This document shows, piece by piece, positions 53,322 to 63,185 of a stretch of DNA of 64,000 nucleotides. Location: the NCBI RefSeq assembly GCF_002954775.1, contig NZ_PJME01000008.1, positions 243,806 to 307,805 of the forward strand, written 5' to 3'. The notes below the pieces were generated by a model. That model did not search any database. It had not been told where the DNA came from and worked only from the letters and a program-made list of their open reading frames with translations. The translations under genes were made by a program, and so were the position numbers. Source of the DNA: Streptomyces geranii (lineage in GTDB: Bacteria; Actinomycetota; Actinomycetes; Streptomycetales; Streptomycetaceae). Each line of letters opens with the position of its first letter. Position 1 is the first letter of the stretch.

Positions 53322-55739
53322 GTGTCGTCCCTTGCGCTGTACCGCCGCTACCGCCCGGAGTCGTTCGCCGAGGTCATCGGGCAGGAGCATGTAACCGACC
53401 CGCTGCAGCAGGCGCTGCGGAACAACCGGGTCAATCACGCGTACCTGTTCAGCGGGCCGCGCGGCTGCGGCAAGACGACCAGCGCGCGCATCCTGGCGCG
53501 CTGCCTGAACTGCGAGCAGGGCCCGACGCCGACGCCCTGCGGCGAGTGCCAGTCCTGCCAGGACCTGGCGAGGAACGGCCCGGGGTCGATCGACGTCATC
53601 GAGATCGACGCCGCGTCGCACGGTGGCGTGGACGACGCCCGTGACCTGCGAGAGAAGGCATTCTTCGGACCGGCGAGCAGCCGCTACAAGATCTACATCA
53701 TCGACGAGGCCCACATGGTCACGTCGGCCGGTTTCAACGCGCTGCTGAAGGTCGTCGAGGAGCCGCCGGAGCACCTCAAGTTCATCTTCGCGACGACGGA
53801 GCCCGAGAAGGTCATCGGGACGATCCGCTCCCGGACCCACCACTACCCCTTCCGCCTGGTCCCGCCGGGCACGCTCCGCGAGTATCTGGGCGAGGTCTGC
53901 GGCCACGAGAACATCCCGGTCGCCGACGGCGTCCTGCCCCTGGTCGTGCGTTCCGGGGCGGGATCGGTACGAGACTCGATGTCCGTCATGGACCAGCTGC
54001 TGGCCGGTGCCGGTGCCGACGGTGTGACGTACGCCATGGCCACCTCCCTGCTCGGTTACACGGACGGCTCGCTGCTCGACTCCGTGGTCGAGGCGTTCGC
54101 CTCCGGGGACGGCGCGGCGGCCTTCGAGGTCGTCGACCGCATCATCGAGGGCGGCAACGACCCGCGCCGTTTCGTCGCCGACCTGCTCGAACGTCTGCGC
54201 GACCTGGTGATCCTCGCCGCCGTGCCCGACGCGGCGGAGAAGGGGCTCATCGACGCCCCCGTGGACGTGGTCGAGCGGATGCAGGCCCAGGCCGGCGTCT
54301 TCGGCGCCGCTGAACTCAGCCGCGCCGCCGACCTCGTCAACGACGGATTGACGGAGATGCGCGGCGCGACCTCGCCCCGACTCCAGCTGGAACTGATCTG
54401 CGCGCGCGTGCTGCTGCCCGCCGCGTACGGCGACGAGCGCTCGGTCATGGCCCGGCTCGACAAGCTGGAGCGAGGCGTCAACTTCGCCGGCGGCCCGGCC
54501 ACGGGCCCGGGCGGCGCCGGCATCGCCATGGGGTACGTGCCGGGTCCCGGCGCACATGGCGGTCCGGCGGCGTACGAGGGCGCCGTGCCCGGGGGTGCGC
54601 CGGTCGGGGGTCCTGTGGGGGCCCCGATGCCGGCGGGCGGCGGAGTCGCGGCGGCTCGGGCGGCGGTACGGGGGCCTGATGCGCAGGGCGGGGGAGCGGC
54701 GAGTGCGTCCCCGGTTGCGCCGGGGGTCTCGGGCCCGGCGGGTGCGTCGTGGGGGGCGGGTGGTGTGCCGGCCGGTGCGGCGGACGCGGGCGGCGTGCCG
54801 GTTCCGCAGCCCCAGCAACCCCAACAGCCCCAGCAGCCGCATCAAGCGAATCAACCTCAGGTCCAGCAGCCTCCCCAGCACCAGCAACCTCAGCCCCAGC
54901 CCCAGCCCCAGGCTCCCGCCGCTGCGGCCCCCGCTGCCCCCGGCGCCTGGCCCACCGCGTCGCCCGTGGGCGGTGGCCGACGCCCCGGTGGCTGGCCCAC
55001 GGCAACTCCGGCGGGCGGCGGACAGCCCCCGGCCCCGGCTGCGCCCCAGGCCCCGTCCTACGCCCAGCCTCAGCCCCAGGCCCAGCCCGCTCAGCCCCAG
55101 GCTCAGGCGCACGCGCCCGTGCACGGCGGTCTCGACCCCCGCATGCTCTGGCCCAACATCCTGGAGTCCGTCAAGAACCGCCGCCGGTTCACCTGGATCC
55201 TGCTCAGTCAGAACGCCCAGGTCAGCGGCTTCGACGGCACCACACTCCAGCTGGGCTTCATGAACGCGGGCGCGCGCGACAACTTCTCCAGCAGCGGCAG
55301 CGAGGAAGTGCTGAAGCAGGCGCTGATGGAACAGTTCAACGTCCAGTGGCGGATCGAGGCGGTGGTCGACCCGACGGGGGGCGGTGGCCAGACGGCTCCG
55401 GCGACCGGGGGTTACGGGGGAGGCGGCGCCCCCGGTGGATACGGCGGCGGAGGTGGAGGCGGGGGCGGCTATGGCGGCGGCGCCGTGTCGACGCAGGCCC
55501 CGCCCCAGCAGTCGGCGCCCCCGACACCGGCACCCGCACCGGCGCCCAGTGCTCCCCGCCCGCAGGCCTCCGCTCCGGTACCGCAGCCCTCGTCGGCCCC
55601 GGAACCCCCGCCGGTCTCCCCCGAGGACGACGTCCCTGAGGACGACGACCCGGACCTCGACGAGACCGCGCTCTCCGGCCACGAACTGATCGTGCGGGAG
55701 TTGGGGGCGACGGTGGTGGAGGAGTTCTCCAACGAGTGA
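53322..55739 (+). CDS. dnaX: DNA polymerase III subunit gamma/tau
   Basis: 805 aa clamp-loader ATPase. YRRYRPESFAEVIGQEHV opens the AAA+ domain; Walker A GPRGCGKTTS, the four-Cys zinc module CLNCEQ...CGECQSC, Walker B IYIIDEAHM and sensor 1 FIFATTEPEKV follow. Domain III ends near 385. The ~420-residue tau-like tail has a long Gln/Pro/Gly/Ala low-complexity stretch (QPQQPQQPQQP; GGGGGGYGGG), then a folded C-terminal block (~600-690, RRRFTWILLSQNAQVSGF) and an acidic end. GTG at 53,322 matches the usual MSSLALYRRYR start; an upstream frame to 53,193 is not conserved. Confidence 0.95.
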   Translation: MSSLALYRRYRPESFAEVIGQEHVTDPLQQALRNNRVNHAYLFSGPRGCGKTTSARILARCLNCEQGPTPTPCGECQSCQDLARNGPGSIDVIEIDAASHGGVDDARDLREKAFFGPASSRYKIYIIDEAHMVTSAGFNALLKVVEEPPEHLKFIFATTEPEKVIGTIRSRTHHYPFRLVPPGTLREYLGEVCGHENIPVADGVLPLVVRSGAGSVRDSMSVMDQLLAGAGADGVTYAMATSLLGYTDGSLLDSVVEAFASGDGAAAFEVVDRIIEGGNDPRRFVADLLERLRDLVILAAVPDAAEKGLIDAPVDVVERMQAQAGVFGAAELSRAADLVNDGLTEMRGATSPRLQLELICARVLLPAAYGDERSVMARLDKLERGVNFAGGPATGPGGAGIAMGYVPGPGAHGGPAAYEGAVPGGAPVGGPVGAPMPAGGGVAAARAAVRGPDAQGGGAASASPVAPGVSGPAGASWGAGGVPAGAADAGGVPVPQPQQPQQPQQPHQANQPQVQQPPQHQQPQPQPQPQAPAAAAPAAPGAWPTASPVGGGRRPGGWPTATPAGGGQPPAPAAPQAPSYAQPQPQAQPAQPQAQAHAPVHGGLDPRMLWPNILESVKNRRRFTWILLSQNAQVSGFDGTTLQLGFMNAGARDNFSSSGSEEVLKQALMEQFNVQWRIEAVVDPTGGGGQTAPATGGYGGGGAPGGYGGGGGGGGGYGGGAVSTQAPPQQSAPPTPAPAPAPSAPRPQASAPVPQPSSAPEPPPVSPEDDVPEDDDPDLDETALSGHELIVRELGATVVEEFSNE

Positions 55740-55794
55740 ACGAGTAGCTGTCCTGGGGTGGGGATGGTTCGGTCCAGGGCAGGTTTTCGCCCCC

Positions 55795-56190
55795 GCCGCC
55801 CCTACCCGTCCCATCCCGTTCCTGGGGGCTGCGCCCCCAGACCCCCGCTTGTCGCGCTGACGCGCTCGTCCTCAAACGCCGGACGGGCTGGGGGTGGGGG
55901 CGGCCATGTGGGTGGGTGGGAGATCGGCCTGGACGGCCTCGCCCTCAAACGCCGGACGGGCTGAGATGCCCCGGCCTGGGCTGGGTGAGAGGCAGTAAAC
56001 GGGTGGGTGGGCGGGAAAACTCCGCCTGACCGGCCTCGCCTCGCAGCACCCTGTCCGGCCACCCCGGCCACCCCGGCCACCCCCGCCAACCTGCTGTCGG
56101 TTGAGAGGCCGGTAGTCAGCCCGTCCGGCGTTTGAGGACGAGGCCGTTCAGGCCGACAGCGGGGGTCTGGGGGCGCAGCCCCCAGCGAGG
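55795..56190. repeat. Dispersed Streptomyces intergenic repeats between dnaX and purD
   Basis: 500 bases without a gene (55,740-56,240). Copies of GGGGGCTGCGCCCCCAGACC and of CTCAAACGCCGGACGGGCTG occur at 55,827-55,890, again at 55,942-55,964, and in inverted order at 56,117-56,188. The two motifs form facing hairpins. A CCGGCCACC triplet repeat lies at 56,056-56,085. Same family as 59,800-60,220. Confidence 0.8.
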
Positions 56191-56240
56191 CCCGCACCAG
56201 CCCCGGTAACCATCCCACCGCCGCCCACTAAACTGACCCC

Positions 56241-57494
56241 GTGAACGTCCTCCTCATCGGCAACGGCGCCCGCGAACACGCCCTGTGCCGCTCCCTGTCC
56301 CTCGACCCCGACGTCACCGCGCTCTACTGCGCCCCCGGCAACGCCGGTATCGCCGAGGTCGCCGAGCTGCGTCAGGTCGACCCCCTCGACGGTGCGGCTG
56401 TTGCCGCGCTGGCTGTCGAAGTGGGCGCCGACCTCGTCGTCGTAGGGCCGGAGGCGCCGCTCGTCGCCGGGGTCGCCGACGCCGTGCGAGGCGTGGGCAT
56501 CCCCGTCTTCGGACCCTCCAGGGAGGCCGCGCAGCTGGAGGGCTCCAAGGCCTTCGCGAAGGACGTCATGGCGGGCGCCGGTGTACCCACCGCCCGTTCC
56601 TACGTCTGCAGCGCTCCCGACGAGGTGGATGAAGCCCTCGACGCCTTCGGTGCGCCGTACGTCGTCAAGGACGACGGACTCGCCGCCGGCAAGGGCGTCG
56701 TCGTCACCGACGACCTCGCCGCCGCCACCGCGCACGCGAACTCCTGCGACCGCGTCGTCATCGAGGAGTTCCTCGACGGCCCCGAGGTCTCCCTCTTCGC
56801 GATCACCGACGGCGAGACCGTCCTCCCGCTCCAGCCCGCCCAGGACTTCAAGCGCGCGCTGGACGACGACGAGGGCCCGAACACGGGCGGCATGGGTGCG
56901 TACTCGCCGCTCCCCTGGGCCGACCCGAAGCTGGTCGAGGAGGTCCTCCAGACTGTTCTGCAGCCCACGGTCGACGAGCTGCGCCGCCGGGGCACCCCCT
57001 TCTCCGGCCTCCTCTACGCCGGTCTCGCGATCACCTCGCGCGGCGTCCGCGTCATCGAGTTCAACGCCCGTTTCGGCGACCCCGAGACCCAGGTGGTCCT
57101 GGCCCGGCTGAAGACCCCGCTGGCCGGCATCCTCCTCGCGGCGGCCAACGGCACCCTCGCCGATCTGGAGCCCCTGCGCTGGAGCGACGACGCGGCGGTC
57201 ACCGTCGTCATCGCCTCGCACAACTACCCCGGCACCCCGCGTACCGGCGACCCGATCACGGGCCTCGCCGACGTGGCCGCCGAGGACGCCCCGCACGCGT
57301 ACGTCCTGCACGCGGGCACGAAGCACGACGGCGACGAGGTCGTCAGCGCGGGCGGCCGGGTGCTCTCCGTGACGGCGACCGGCAAGAACCTGGGGCAGGC
57401 GCGCGACCGCGCGTACACCGCCCTCGGCCGTATCCACCTGGACGGCTCGCAGCACCGTACGGACATCGCCGCGAAGGCGGCGGCGGGGGAGTAG
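56241..57494 (+). CDS. purD: Phosphoribosylamine-glycine ligase (GARS)
   Basis: 417 aa ATP-grasp enzyme of step 2 in purine synthesis. N-terminal MNVLLIGNGAREHAL, FGPSREAAQLEGSKAFAK, ATP-grasp lysine VVKDDGLAAGKGVVV, NTGGMGAYSP and metal site VIEFNARFGDPETQ are all intact. Length is normal. GTG start. Followed by a strong terminator, so it is a single-gene unit; purC lies 4.6 kb downstream. Confidence 0.96.
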   Translation: MNVLLIGNGAREHALCRSLSLDPDVTALYCAPGNAGIAEVAELRQVDPLDGAAVAALAVEVGADLVVVGPEAPLVAGVADAVRGVGIPVFGPSREAAQLEGSKAFAKDVMAGAGVPTARSYVCSAPDEVDEALDAFGAPYVVKDDGLAAGKGVVVTDDLAAATAHANSCDRVVIEEFLDGPEVSLFAITDGETVLPLQPAQDFKRALDDDEGPNTGGMGAYSPLPWADPKLVEEVLQTVLQPTVDELRRRGTPFSGLLYAGLAITSRGVRVIEFNARFGDPETQVVLARLKTPLAGILLAAANGTLADLEPLRWSDDAAVTVVIASHNYPGTPRTGDPITGLADVAAEDAPHAYVLHAGTKHDGDEVVSAGGRVLSVTATGKNLGQARDRAYTALGRIHLDGSQHRTDIAAKAAAGE

Positions 57495-57543
57495 GCCACG
57501 CCGCCCGGATCGCGCCGCGATCCGCCCGCACACACCGATGAAC

Positions 57544-57585
57544 CTCTCGGGCCCCGCATCCGTCTAAGGATGCGGGGCCCGAGAG
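57544..57585 (+). terminator. Terminator of purD
   Basis: Perfect 18-bp stem (57,544-57,561 with 57,568-57,585), 6-base GTCTAA loop, 50 bases after the stop. Confidence 0.85.
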
Positions 57586-57935
57586 CCGTTCAAAGGCCGC
57601 CACCCCGCCTCTGTCTCACTCCCGAACTCTCTCCGAACCCACTCCCGACCCCTCTCCGAACCCTCTCCGAACCCACTCCCGAACCGCCTCCCACCTGCCG
57701 ATTCCCCGCCGCTTCGTCGCCGCCGCGCGTCACCCACCTTTCCCCAAAGCCATTCCATCGAGTGACCGATCCCCCATCCGGCTGACGAGGACCGGGCCCC
57801 CAACTATGGTGCGGCGCAAGCGTTCCGGCACTTGGCCCACCGGCATTGCGATGTCAGTGGTGGGTGCCACAGTGGGGGAGTGAGCAACGTCAGCGTGTGC
57901 GGAGACGGTGAGAAGGCAGGGGGTGGCATCCGGTC
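57586..57935. other. Intergenic region upstream of the M48-like gene
   Basis: 350 bases with no gene. A run of CTCTCCGAACCC/CACTCCCGA short repeats covers 57,615-57,685. The promoter of the next gene should lie in 57,800-57,900, where GC falls; a direct TTGCGATGTCAGTGG-type element there is unassigned. Confidence 0.45.
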
Positions 57936-59795
57936 GTGACCGGTATGGGTGTGGAGGCAGGCGCGCAGGTCGCGCGATCCCGGGCCCTCGCCGTGCTGCG
58001 CATCCGCAGCAGGGCCCTGGCCGTCGCCCTGCTGCCCGCGGCCGTCGCCGTCGTGCTGCTGGCGGGCGGCTCCACCGGCCACCTCGTGGGCGCCGGCTGG
58101 GACCTCGCCCGCTGGATCACGGGCGGCGCGGCAGTCGTCGTACTCCTCGCGGCGACCGTCATCGCCCTGGTCGTCGCCCGCGCCCGCCCCGCCATGAGCC
58201 CCACGGTCGCGATAGCCGAGGAGTCGGCGCCCGACCTCTATCACCTGGTGCGCGACCTGGCCGACCGCCTGGGCGTCCCCGCACCCTCCGCGATAGCGCT
58301 CACCCCGGACTGCGACAGCTGGCTGGAGGACCGCACCCACCGCGCCCACGCCCTGCCCCCGGCGGAGGGCCGGGACGAGATATCGGGTGTACGAGGCCTG
58401 CGCCCCGCCCTCCAGGGACAGCACCGGCGCGCTGCCGCCGCCGCGGCGCCCGTCCTCGTCATCGGCTCGCCGTTCCTGTGGTGGATGCGCGTCGGCGAGC
58501 TGCGCGCGGTCCTCGCGCCGGTCGTCGCCGGTACGGGACCTTCCGCGCACCCGGACATCGCGGCGGCGCGGCGCTTCGTCCGGGGCCTGGACGCGGCGGT
58601 GGCCGTCGCGGCGGCGCCCCAGCGCGGGCCCGTCGGCCGGGCTGCGCTCGCGGGCGTCGGCTGGGTGTCGAGGCTGCTGCTGCGCAGCTGCCGGGTGCAC
58701 GCGGCCGAGATGGAGCGCGGGGTCGCCTCGGCGGCGGCCGAGCGTGCACAGGCTGTGGACTACGGGCTGCGGATCGTCGCACAGGAGCAGGTCGGGCTGG
58801 CGTACGCGGGCTGGGACCGCCTCCTGACCCGGGTCGCGCTGCCCGCCTGGCGGATGGGCCGCTGGCCCGCCCGGCTCGACGCGGGAGTCGTCGCGGCGCT
58901 CACCGAACTGTCCCGGCGCGACCGCCTGGCCGAGGGCTTCACGTCCCGCCTGGGCGAACGCCCGGCCTGCGACCTGCTCGAAGAGCCCGGCGCGATCGAC
59001 GAGGCGGCCTCGCTGCTCGCCGCCCGGCTTTTCCACGGGGGCCCGGCCGAGTCTGGTCCTGACTGGGCGCCGGTGGACTGGCAGGAGTATCCGGAGGAGG
59101 TGGTCGACCGCAAGTGGCGTACGGACGCGGCCCGTCTACACCGGGTCCTGGACACCCTGGGCGTCCACCACACGACGACACCGGCCCGCCAGGGCCCCGA
59201 CGCCCCGACGCTGTCCCGGGTACTGAGCCACTTGACGACGCCGCAGTCGCCCGGGACGCCCGCGAGGGAGCACGAAGGAGAGGTCGAGGGCGAGAGCGAG
59301 GGCGAGGGCGAGTGCAGGGACGGTGACGAGTACAGGGACGGTGACGGGTACGGGGACGAGGGCGAGTACGGGGACGACGGGGACGGCGAGCGGGTGGGGA
59401 GTGAGCGCAGCGAGGCGCTGGCTGCGGGGATCAGTGCGGAGGTCGCCCGCGAGGAGGCGGCGGTGCCGGCGGGCCACCTGACCGGCCAGGGCCCGGACAC
59501 GTCCGGCTGGGACGACGGCGCGTTGCCGCTGTTCCCGCTGCAGCCGCCGCGTACGGGGCGTGAACTGCTCGCGGATCACGTCACGGCGATGGTGTGCTGC
59601 GCGGCGATGGACACGGCGGGCGCGACACCGGGCCTGGACTGGCTCGACGGCCCGTCCCTCCTCCTGAACGGCGAACGGGCGGTGGACCTGGGCCCGAGGG
59701 TGCTGACCCTGATAGAGAGGGGCGATCCGGGGCCGTTGGAAGCGTGGCTCCGCACAACGGGAGTACGCCCGGAGAAGCCGGTACGCCTGGTGTAA
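57936..59795 (+). CDS. Membrane protein related to M48 peptidases with the zinc site lost
   Basis: 619 aa. Two N-terminal membrane helices (~25-47, ~60-82), then a segment aligned in my view to M48 peptidases: APDLYHLVRDLADRLGVP, AIALTPDCDSWLED and GELRAVLAPVVAG. In active M48 enzymes the last reads ELxAVLxHExxH; here both His and the Glu are replaced, so it cannot bind zinc normally. The second half has an acidic low-complexity run (~450-490, EGEVEGESEGEGE) and an unrecognised C-terminal domain. Probably a catalytically dead homologue with a structural or regulatory role. GTG at 57,936; ATG 57,945 is an alternative. Confidence 0.65.
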   Translation: MTGMGVEAGAQVARSRALAVLRIRSRALAVALLPAAVAVVLLAGGSTGHLVGAGWDLARWITGGAAVVVLLAATVIALVVARARPAMSPTVAIAEESAPDLYHLVRDLADRLGVPAPSAIALTPDCDSWLEDRTHRAHALPPAEGRDEISGVRGLRPALQGQHRRAAAAAAPVLVIGSPFLWWMRVGELRAVLAPVVAGTGPSAHPDIAAARRFVRGLDAAVAVAAAPQRGPVGRAALAGVGWVSRLLLRSCRVHAAEMERGVASAAAERAQAVDYGLRIVAQEQVGLAYAGWDRLLTRVALPAWRMGRWPARLDAGVVAALTELSRRDRLAEGFTSRLGERPACDLLEEPGAIDEAASLLAARLFHGGPAESGPDWAPVDWQEYPEEVVDRKWRTDAARLHRVLDTLGVHHTTTPARQGPDAPTLSRVLSHLTTPQSPGTPAREHEGEVEGESEGEGECRDGDEYRDGDGYGDEGEYGDDGDGERVGSERSEALAAGISAEVAREEAAVPAGHLTGQGPDTSGWDDGALPLFPLQPPRTGRELLADHVTAMVCCAAMDTAGATPGLDWLDGPSLLLNGERAVDLGPRVLTLIERGDPGPLEAWLRTTGVRPEKPVRLV

Positions 59796-60220
59796 CCGGC
59801 CTTTTCCTCGCCCCCGCCGCCCCTACCCGTCCCATCCCTGGGGGCTGCGCCCCCAGACCCCCGCTGTCGGCCTGAACGGCCTCGTCCTCAAACGCCGGAC
59901 GGGCTGAAGATGCGGACCGGCACTCAAAGATCAAGCCCCGGCCTGCACCCTCAAGCGCCAGCCGGCAGCCTCCGCCCCCTATCTGCACCCTCAAGCGCCA
60001 GCCTGCACCCTCAAGCGCCAACCGGCAGCCTCCGCCCCCTATCTGCACCTTCAAGCCCCGGCCTGCACCACTCAGCCCGTCCGGCGTTTGAGGACGAGGC
60101 CGTTCAGGCCGAACTCCCACCCACCAGCCCCGCTTCACCCACCCACTCCAGGCACCCACCCTCCAGCCCGTCCGGCGCGTGAGGACAAAGCGGGGGTCCG
60201 GGGGCGGCAGCCCCCGGGGA
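59796..60220. repeat. Dispersed and local repeats before the dimethylformamidase-like gene
   Basis: No gene in 59,796-60,432. It holds Streptomyces-type GGGGGCTGCGCCCCCAGACC and CTCAAACGCCGGACGGGCTG units in both orientations (59,837-59,906 and 60,076-60,105), and a separate local repeat in which CTGCACCCTCAAGCGCCAG-like units recur four times between 59,944 and 60,067. The same family lies next to purD. Confidence 0.8.
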
Positions 60221-60432
60221 TGGGACGGGGAGGGGCGGCGGGGGCGAGGAAAAAACCGGTCGGAGCCCTCCCTTCCGCTTATGGTCAATTCGCGACGAAC
60301 GGTGACGGACTGCGTGCGTAATGTGATGTGCTGGGACCGATCGCGCACATGGCAATCGCTCGGGACATAAGACAACGGGACGCAAGGCCGGCACGCACGC
60401 ACCTGACGGGGGAGCCAGGGAGGGAAGCAGTC

Positions 60433-61977
60433 ATGGGGTCGCAGCCGATCCGCCGCTGGGAGTCGGGAGCACTCGCGCACGCCGTCACGGACCCCTTCGG
60501 CCTGGGCCCCGTCCCCTGGCTCCGAGGCAGCGAGGCCTACTTCGACGACACCGGACACGTAGTCCCCTGGTACGTGGACCCGGTGGATCCGACCCCCACG
60601 CCCACCGCCACCGGCACCCCAACCGCCACCGCCGGAATCCCCACCCCTCGGGTCCCCCCGGTCCCCCGCACCACGCCCCGCCCCACCGGCGGCCCCCGAG
60701 CCGCCGACGACGTACACCGGCAGATCAAGGGTTTCACCTCCACCGGCCCCGCCGCCCCCGGCGAGTCCATCGACTTCCACATCACCGTCGACCCGCCGCA
60801 AGAGTTCGCCGTGGACATCTACCGCATCGGCCACTACGGCGGCGACGGCGCAGCGAAGATCACCACCAGCCCCCGCCTCTCCGGCATCGTCCAGCCCCCG
60901 CCCCTCACCGCCGACCGCACCGTCTCCTGCCACCACTGGTGGCTCTCCTGGCGGCTGCAGATCCCGTCGTACTGGAACATCGGCGCGTACGTCGCCGTCC
61001 TCACCACCGCAGACGGCTACCGCTCCCACATCCCCTTCACCGTCCGCGACAACCACCCCGCCGACCTGCTCCTCCTCCTGCCCGACATCACCTGGCAGGC
61101 GTACAACCTCTACCCGGAGGACGGCCACACCGGCGCGAGCCTCTACCACGCCTGGGACGACGAGGGCCGGCTCCTCGGTGAGTCCGACGCCGCGACGACC
61201 GTCTCCTTCGACCGGCCGTACGCCGGCGCGGGCCTCCCCCTCCACGTCGGCCACGCCTACGACTTCATCCGCTTCGCCGAGCGCTACGGCTACGACCTCG
61301 CCTACGCCGACGCCCGCGATCTGCACGCCGGCCGCGTCGACCCCACCCGCTACCGGGGCCTGGTCTTCCCGGGTCACGACGAGTACTGGTCCGCCCCGAT
61401 GCGCCGCACCACCGAACTCGCCCGCGAGAACGGCACCTCGCTCGTCTTCCTCTCCGCCAACACCATGTACTGGCAGGTCGACCTGGCCCCGTCCCCGTCC
61501 GGCGTCGCCGACCGCCTCCTCACCTGCCGCAAGCGCCGAGGCCCCGGAAAACCCGCCCTCTGGCGTGAGATCGACCGGCCCGAGCAGCAGTTGATCGGCA
61601 TCCAGTACGCGGGCCGGGTCCCCGAGCCCACCCCCCTGGTCGTCCGCAACGCCGACCACTGGATGTGGGAGGCCACCGGCGCCCACGACGGCGACCAGAT
61701 CGACGGCATGGTGGCGGGCGAGGCCGACCGCTACTTCCCGCGCACGCAGCTCCCCGAGCACGAGGACCGCATCCTCCTCGCGCACTCCCCGTACGCCGAC
61801 GCCGAAGGCGCCCTCCGCCACCAGGAGACCTCCCTCTACCGCTCCCCCTCCGGCGCCCTGGTCTTCGCATCCGGAACGTTCGCGTGGTCCCCCTCCCTGG
61901 ACCGCCCCGGCCACGTGGACCCCCGTATCCAACGAGCCACCGCGAACCTCCTGGACCGCATCTGCAAACGCGACTGA
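60433..61977 (+). CDS. N,N-dimethylformamidase large-subunit-like protein
   Basis: 514 aa. The N-terminal part has a Thr/Pro-rich run (~53-90) and a beta domain (FHITVDPPQEFAVDIYRIGHYGGDG is split by the usual strand pattern). The C-terminal part (from VRDNHPADLLLLLPDITWQAYN) matches the dimethylformamidase beta-subunit-like domain, with FPGHDEYWS, LVFLSANTMYWQVDL and ASGTFAWSPSL. No signal peptide. Whether it hydrolyses amides is unknown; many actinobacterial members are secreted or surface proteins of unknown activity. ATG at 60,433 follows GGGAAG. Confidence 0.75.
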   Translation: MGSQPIRRWESGALAHAVTDPFGLGPVPWLRGSEAYFDDTGHVVPWYVDPVDPTPTPTATGTPTATAGIPTPRVPPVPRTTPRPTGGPRAADDVHRQIKGFTSTGPAAPGESIDFHITVDPPQEFAVDIYRIGHYGGDGAAKITTSPRLSGIVQPPPLTADRTVSCHHWWLSWRLQIPSYWNIGAYVAVLTTADGYRSHIPFTVRDNHPADLLLLLPDITWQAYNLYPEDGHTGASLYHAWDDEGRLLGESDAATTVSFDRPYAGAGLPLHVGHAYDFIRFAERYGYDLAYADARDLHAGRVDPTRYRGLVFPGHDEYWSAPMRRTTELARENGTSLVFLSANTMYWQVDLAPSPSGVADRLLTCRKRRGPGKPALWREIDRPEQQLIGIQYAGRVPEPTPLVVRNADHWMWEATGAHDGDQIDGMVAGEADRYFPRTQLPEHEDRILLAHSPYADAEGALRHQETSLYRSPSGALVFASGTFAWSPSLDRPGHVDPRIQRATANLLDRICKRD

Positions 61978-62081
61978 GCCCCACCCCGGAACCGAAGCCG
62001 AAGCCCCCGGCGAAAAAGGTGTGCTCCCCATACGGGAGAATCAAGCCACTTGGACATTGGACATCACCACGGGGAGGAACC

Positions 62082-62993
62082 GTGTCCGGATTCGTAGAAA
62101 AGCCCGAGCCCCTCCAGGTTCCGGGTCTGGTGCATCTGCACACCGGCAAGGTGCGCGACCTGTACCAGAACGAGGCGGGCGACCTCGTGATGGTCGCCAG
62201 TGACCGTATCTCCGCCTTCGACTGGGTGCTGCGCACGGAGATCCCCGACAAGGGCCGCGTCCTCACCCAGCTCTCGCTCTGGTGGTTCGACCAACTCGCC
62301 GACCTGGCCCCCAACCACGTCCTGAGCACCGAACTCCCGCCGGGCGCCCCCGCCGACTGGGCGGGCCGCACCCTGATCTGCAAGTCCCTGCGCATGATGC
62401 CGGTCGAGTGCGTGGCCCGCGGCTACCTCACCGGCTCCGGCCTCACCGAGTACACCGCGTCCCGTACGGTCTGCGGCCTGGCCCTCCCCGAGGGACTCAC
62501 CGACGGCTCGGAACTCCCCGCCCCGATCTTCACCCCGGCCACCAAGGCCGCGGTCGGCGACCACGACGAGAACGTGTCGTACGAGGAGGTCGCCCGCCAG
62601 GTCGGCGCCGACACCGCCGCCGAACTCCGCCAGGCGACCCTCGCCGTCTACGCCCGCGCCCGCGACATCGCCCGCGACCGGGGCATCATCCTGGCCGACA
62701 CGAAGTTCGAGTTCGGCTACGAGAGCACGGCGGCGGGCGAGACCCTGATCCTCGCCGACGAGGTCCTCACCCCGGACTCGTCCCGCTTCTGGCCGGCCGC
62801 CGAGTGGGAGCCCGGCCACGCCCAGCCGTCCTTCGACAAGCAGTTCGTACGGGACTGGCTCACGTCCGCCGAGTCCGGCTGGGTCCGCGCCAGCGAGCAG
62901 CCCCCGCCGCCGCTCCCGCAGGAGGTCACGGACGCGACCCGCGCCAAGTACATCGAGGCGTACGAACGCCTGACGGGAGTCAGCTGGACCTGA
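62082..62993 (+). CDS. purC: Phosphoribosylaminoimidazole-succinocarboxamide synthase (SAICAR synthetase)
   Basis: 303 aa enzyme joining CAIR with aspartate in purine synthesis. GKVRDLYQ, SDRISAFDWVL, PVECVARGYLTGSG, TPATKAAVGDHDENVS and ILADTKFEFG are the family motifs and are intact. GTG start with GGGGAGGAA upstream. A terminator and tRNA-Gly follow. The long form typical of actinobacteria. Confidence 0.96.
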   Translation: MSGFVEKPEPLQVPGLVHLHTGKVRDLYQNEAGDLVMVASDRISAFDWVLRTEIPDKGRVLTQLSLWWFDQLADLAPNHVLSTELPPGAPADWAGRTLICKSLRMMPVECVARGYLTGSGLTEYTASRTVCGLALPEGLTDGSELPAPIFTPATKAAVGDHDENVSYEEVARQVGADTAAELRQATLAVYARARDIARDRGIILADTKFEFGYESTAAGETLILADEVLTPDSSRFWPAAEWEPGHAQPSFDKQFVRDWLTSAESGWVRASEQPPPPLPQEVTDATRAKYIEAYERLTGVSWT

Positions 62994-63015
62994 GCCGGAC
63001 GCCCCCGGCACACGC

Positions 63016-63048
63016 CGAAGGCCCCGGTCCAGTGGACCGGGGCCTTCG
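63016..63048 (+). terminator. Terminator of purC
   Basis: 15-bp perfect stem around a three-base loop, centred at 63,032, between purC and the convergent tRNA-Gly. Confidence 0.8.
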
Positions 63049-63055
63049 ACTTCCG

Positions 63056-63128
63056 AGCGGACGACCAGGTTCGAACTGGCGACCTCAACCTTGGCAAGGT
63101 TGCGCTCTACCAACTGAGCTACGTCCGC
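63056..63128 (-). tRNA. tRNA-Gly(GCC)
   Basis: 73 nt. Acceptor GCGGACG pairs with CGTCCGC, D arm AGCTCAGTTGGTAGAGC, anticodon loop TTGCCAA (anticodon GCC), T arm with GGTTCGAA-type loop, discriminator U as in tRNA-Gly. CCA is not encoded. Confidence 0.95.
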
Positions 63129-63185
63129 ATCGCGCCCCGCACACCGCCGTACGAACCTGCCGTACGTGCCGTGGCGCGAGACCAA

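Noticed and set aside
53295..55814. Minus-strand frame opposite dnaX
   Set aside because: Antisense shadow of a core gene.
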